From: JBBRYB01 sp038238115
GTDB lineage: Bacteria > Actinomycetota > Actinomycetes > Propionibacteriales > Nocardioidaceae
Assembly: GCA_038238115.1 (NCBI GenBank)
Contig: JBBRYB010000133.1
Coordinates: 1 to 6,618, forward strand
Reading direction: 5' to 3'
DNA length: 6,618 nt
Below are positions 5,909 through 6,618 of the stretch, one piece after another. The notes under the pieces are model-generated. The model saw nothing but the letters and a program-made list of their open reading frames with translations, was not told where the DNA came from and did no database searches. The position numbers were made by a program, and so were the translations under genes. Position 1 is the stretch's first letter. The number at the start of each line of letters is the position of its first letter.

Positions 5909-6618
5909 CAACAGACATCCCAGGTTTTTCGTTGTCAAGCGGCGACGATGTTGTGGTGCGCCCAGGCGGCTGTTTCGTCGTAGCGGGTGCCGGTCTTCAG
6001 GCAGCCGTGCAGGAGCCGACGAGGCGGTTCGCGAGCTGACGGAGAGCGGCTTGGTGACCGATATTGCGGGCTCGCAGACAGTCGTAGTAGGCGCGGGCGC
6101 CGGGAGATCCTTTCAACGAGCCGAAGGCCCACTGCTGGACGGCGTCGGCGAGCCGCGTGTTGCGGGCGTAGCGGGCCAGCACGATCCTTCTGGTGCCGGA
6201 CGCGCGGGTGATCGGTGAGGTGCCGGCAAGTTCTTGGGCGCTCCGCGTCGGCGAACCGGGTCGTGTCATCTCCGAACTCACCCAGAACCCGGGCGCCGAG
6301 GATCGCACCAAGACCGGGTTGGCTGGTGTAGATCTCAGCGTCCGGGTGACGGCCAAAATGGTCAGTGACCACCTGACCCAGTGCGGCGATATCGCCGTTC
6401 AACGTCGTGATCAGCCGGACCTGGCTGGCGACGATCGCGGCGAACGCGGCCTGGACCGCAGTGGGTTGCCGCAACCCCGGGGTGCGCAGCGCAGCCGAGA
6501 TAACGACCGCCTTGTCCTCGACTCCTCGACGGTTCGCCCGCCGTAACGCCCCGAAGATCTTCGCCTTCGACAGCCTGGCTGCCCGGTCCGGGTCGGGCGC
6601 TGCGGCGAGCAGTTCGAG
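5909..6618 (-). mobile_element. IS110-family insertion sequence, 3' part, degenerate
   Basis: The C-terminal end of an IS110-type transposase gene runs off the right edge, so this is the 3' part of an insertion sequence. After the stop, the minus strand reads TTGACAACGAAAAACCTGGG and then ATGTCT (to about 5913), which resembles how I recall actinobacterial IS110 elements ending shortly after the gene. IS110 elements usually lack terminal inverted repeats and often make no target duplication, so the boundary near 5909 is an estimate. In the IS110 subgroup the guide (bridge) RNA is encoded upstream of the transposase, which would be outside the window. Confidence 0.6.
5935..6618 (-). pseudogene. 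IS110-family transposase, C-terminal part, two frameshifts
   Basis: An RNA-guided DEDD recombinase in the intact family, but broken here. From the window edge the first frame reads LELLAAAPDPDRAARLSKAK through QPGLGAILGARVLGEFGD to FADAER. Near 6237-6241 it must switch frame to continue as QELAGTSPITRASGTRR and then GSPGARAYYDCLRARNIGHQ and ALRQLANRLVG. Near 6012-6017 it returns to the first frame for LHGCLKTGTRYDETAAWAHH and the stop at 5937-5935. The pieces make up most of the Tnp_IS116/IS110/IS902 domain with its conserved TRASG serine motif. The first break fits a 2-base loss in a GCGC run; the second fits a single missing base before TCCTG. About 228 codons are present of a usual 350-400; the DEDD domain is beyond the edge. 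Sequencing error could explain either shift, but two make genuine decay likelier. Confidence 0.85.

Larger units (their letters stand above)
5677..5934. other. Noncoding stretch between relaxase and IS110 remnant
   Basis: No gene is supported here. It contains the relaxase leader, a strong inverted repeat (5716-5739), a smaller one (5741-5755), and the end of the IS110 element in its right part. A 5-bp stem, GAGGT (5888-5892) with ACCTC (5898-5902), lies close to the likely IS end. No clear promoter for the relaxase was found; the original one may lie here or may have been separated by the insertion. Transfer elements often keep oriT beside the relaxase gene, so this is the first place to look for it. 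Confidence 0.5.

Overview
The window is GC-rich DNA with strongly GC-biased codon use, a purine-rich Shine-Dalgarno site before one gene, and an RNase P RNA whose sequence fits an actinobacterium; I cannot name the genus. It looks like one end of an integrative mobilizable or conjugative element sitting at the 3' end of the host rnpB gene, with an insertion sequence next to the mobilization gene.

Region by region: 1-~182 (+) is the 3' part of rnpB, the RNase P catalytic RNA, cut by the window edge. About 20 bases beyond its end is the stop codon of a convergent tyrosine recombinase gene (203-1327, minus) with a complete R-K-H-R-H-Y catalytic set. Upstream of it on the same strand are a possible relic of a second integrase N-terminus (1329-1461) and a small excisionase-type helix-turn-helix gene (1499-1732). 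A 359-base gap (1733-2091) with no convincing gene follows. Next comes a large MOBF (TrwC/TraA-type) relaxase-helicase gene (2092-5676, minus). The stretch 5677-5934 is noncoding and holds an 11-bp perfect inverted repeat close to the relaxase start. The right edge (5935-6618, minus) is the C-terminal part of an IS110-family transposase broken by two frameshifts; its N-terminal half lies outside the window.

How it would work together: the integrase, with the excisionase setting direction, would move the element in and out of an attachment site at the 3' end of rnpB, the element restoring the RNA's 3' end on insertion. The relaxase would nick the excised circle at an oriT, possibly in the noncoding stretch beside its gene, and pilot and unwind the strand during transfer. 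No replication gene, coupling protein, FtsK-like translocase or type IV secretion gene is visible, so whether transfer is self-driven or borrowed cannot be judged here. The most notable observation is the likely use of rnpB, rather than a tRNA or tmRNA gene, as the integration site. The far attachment site is not in the window.
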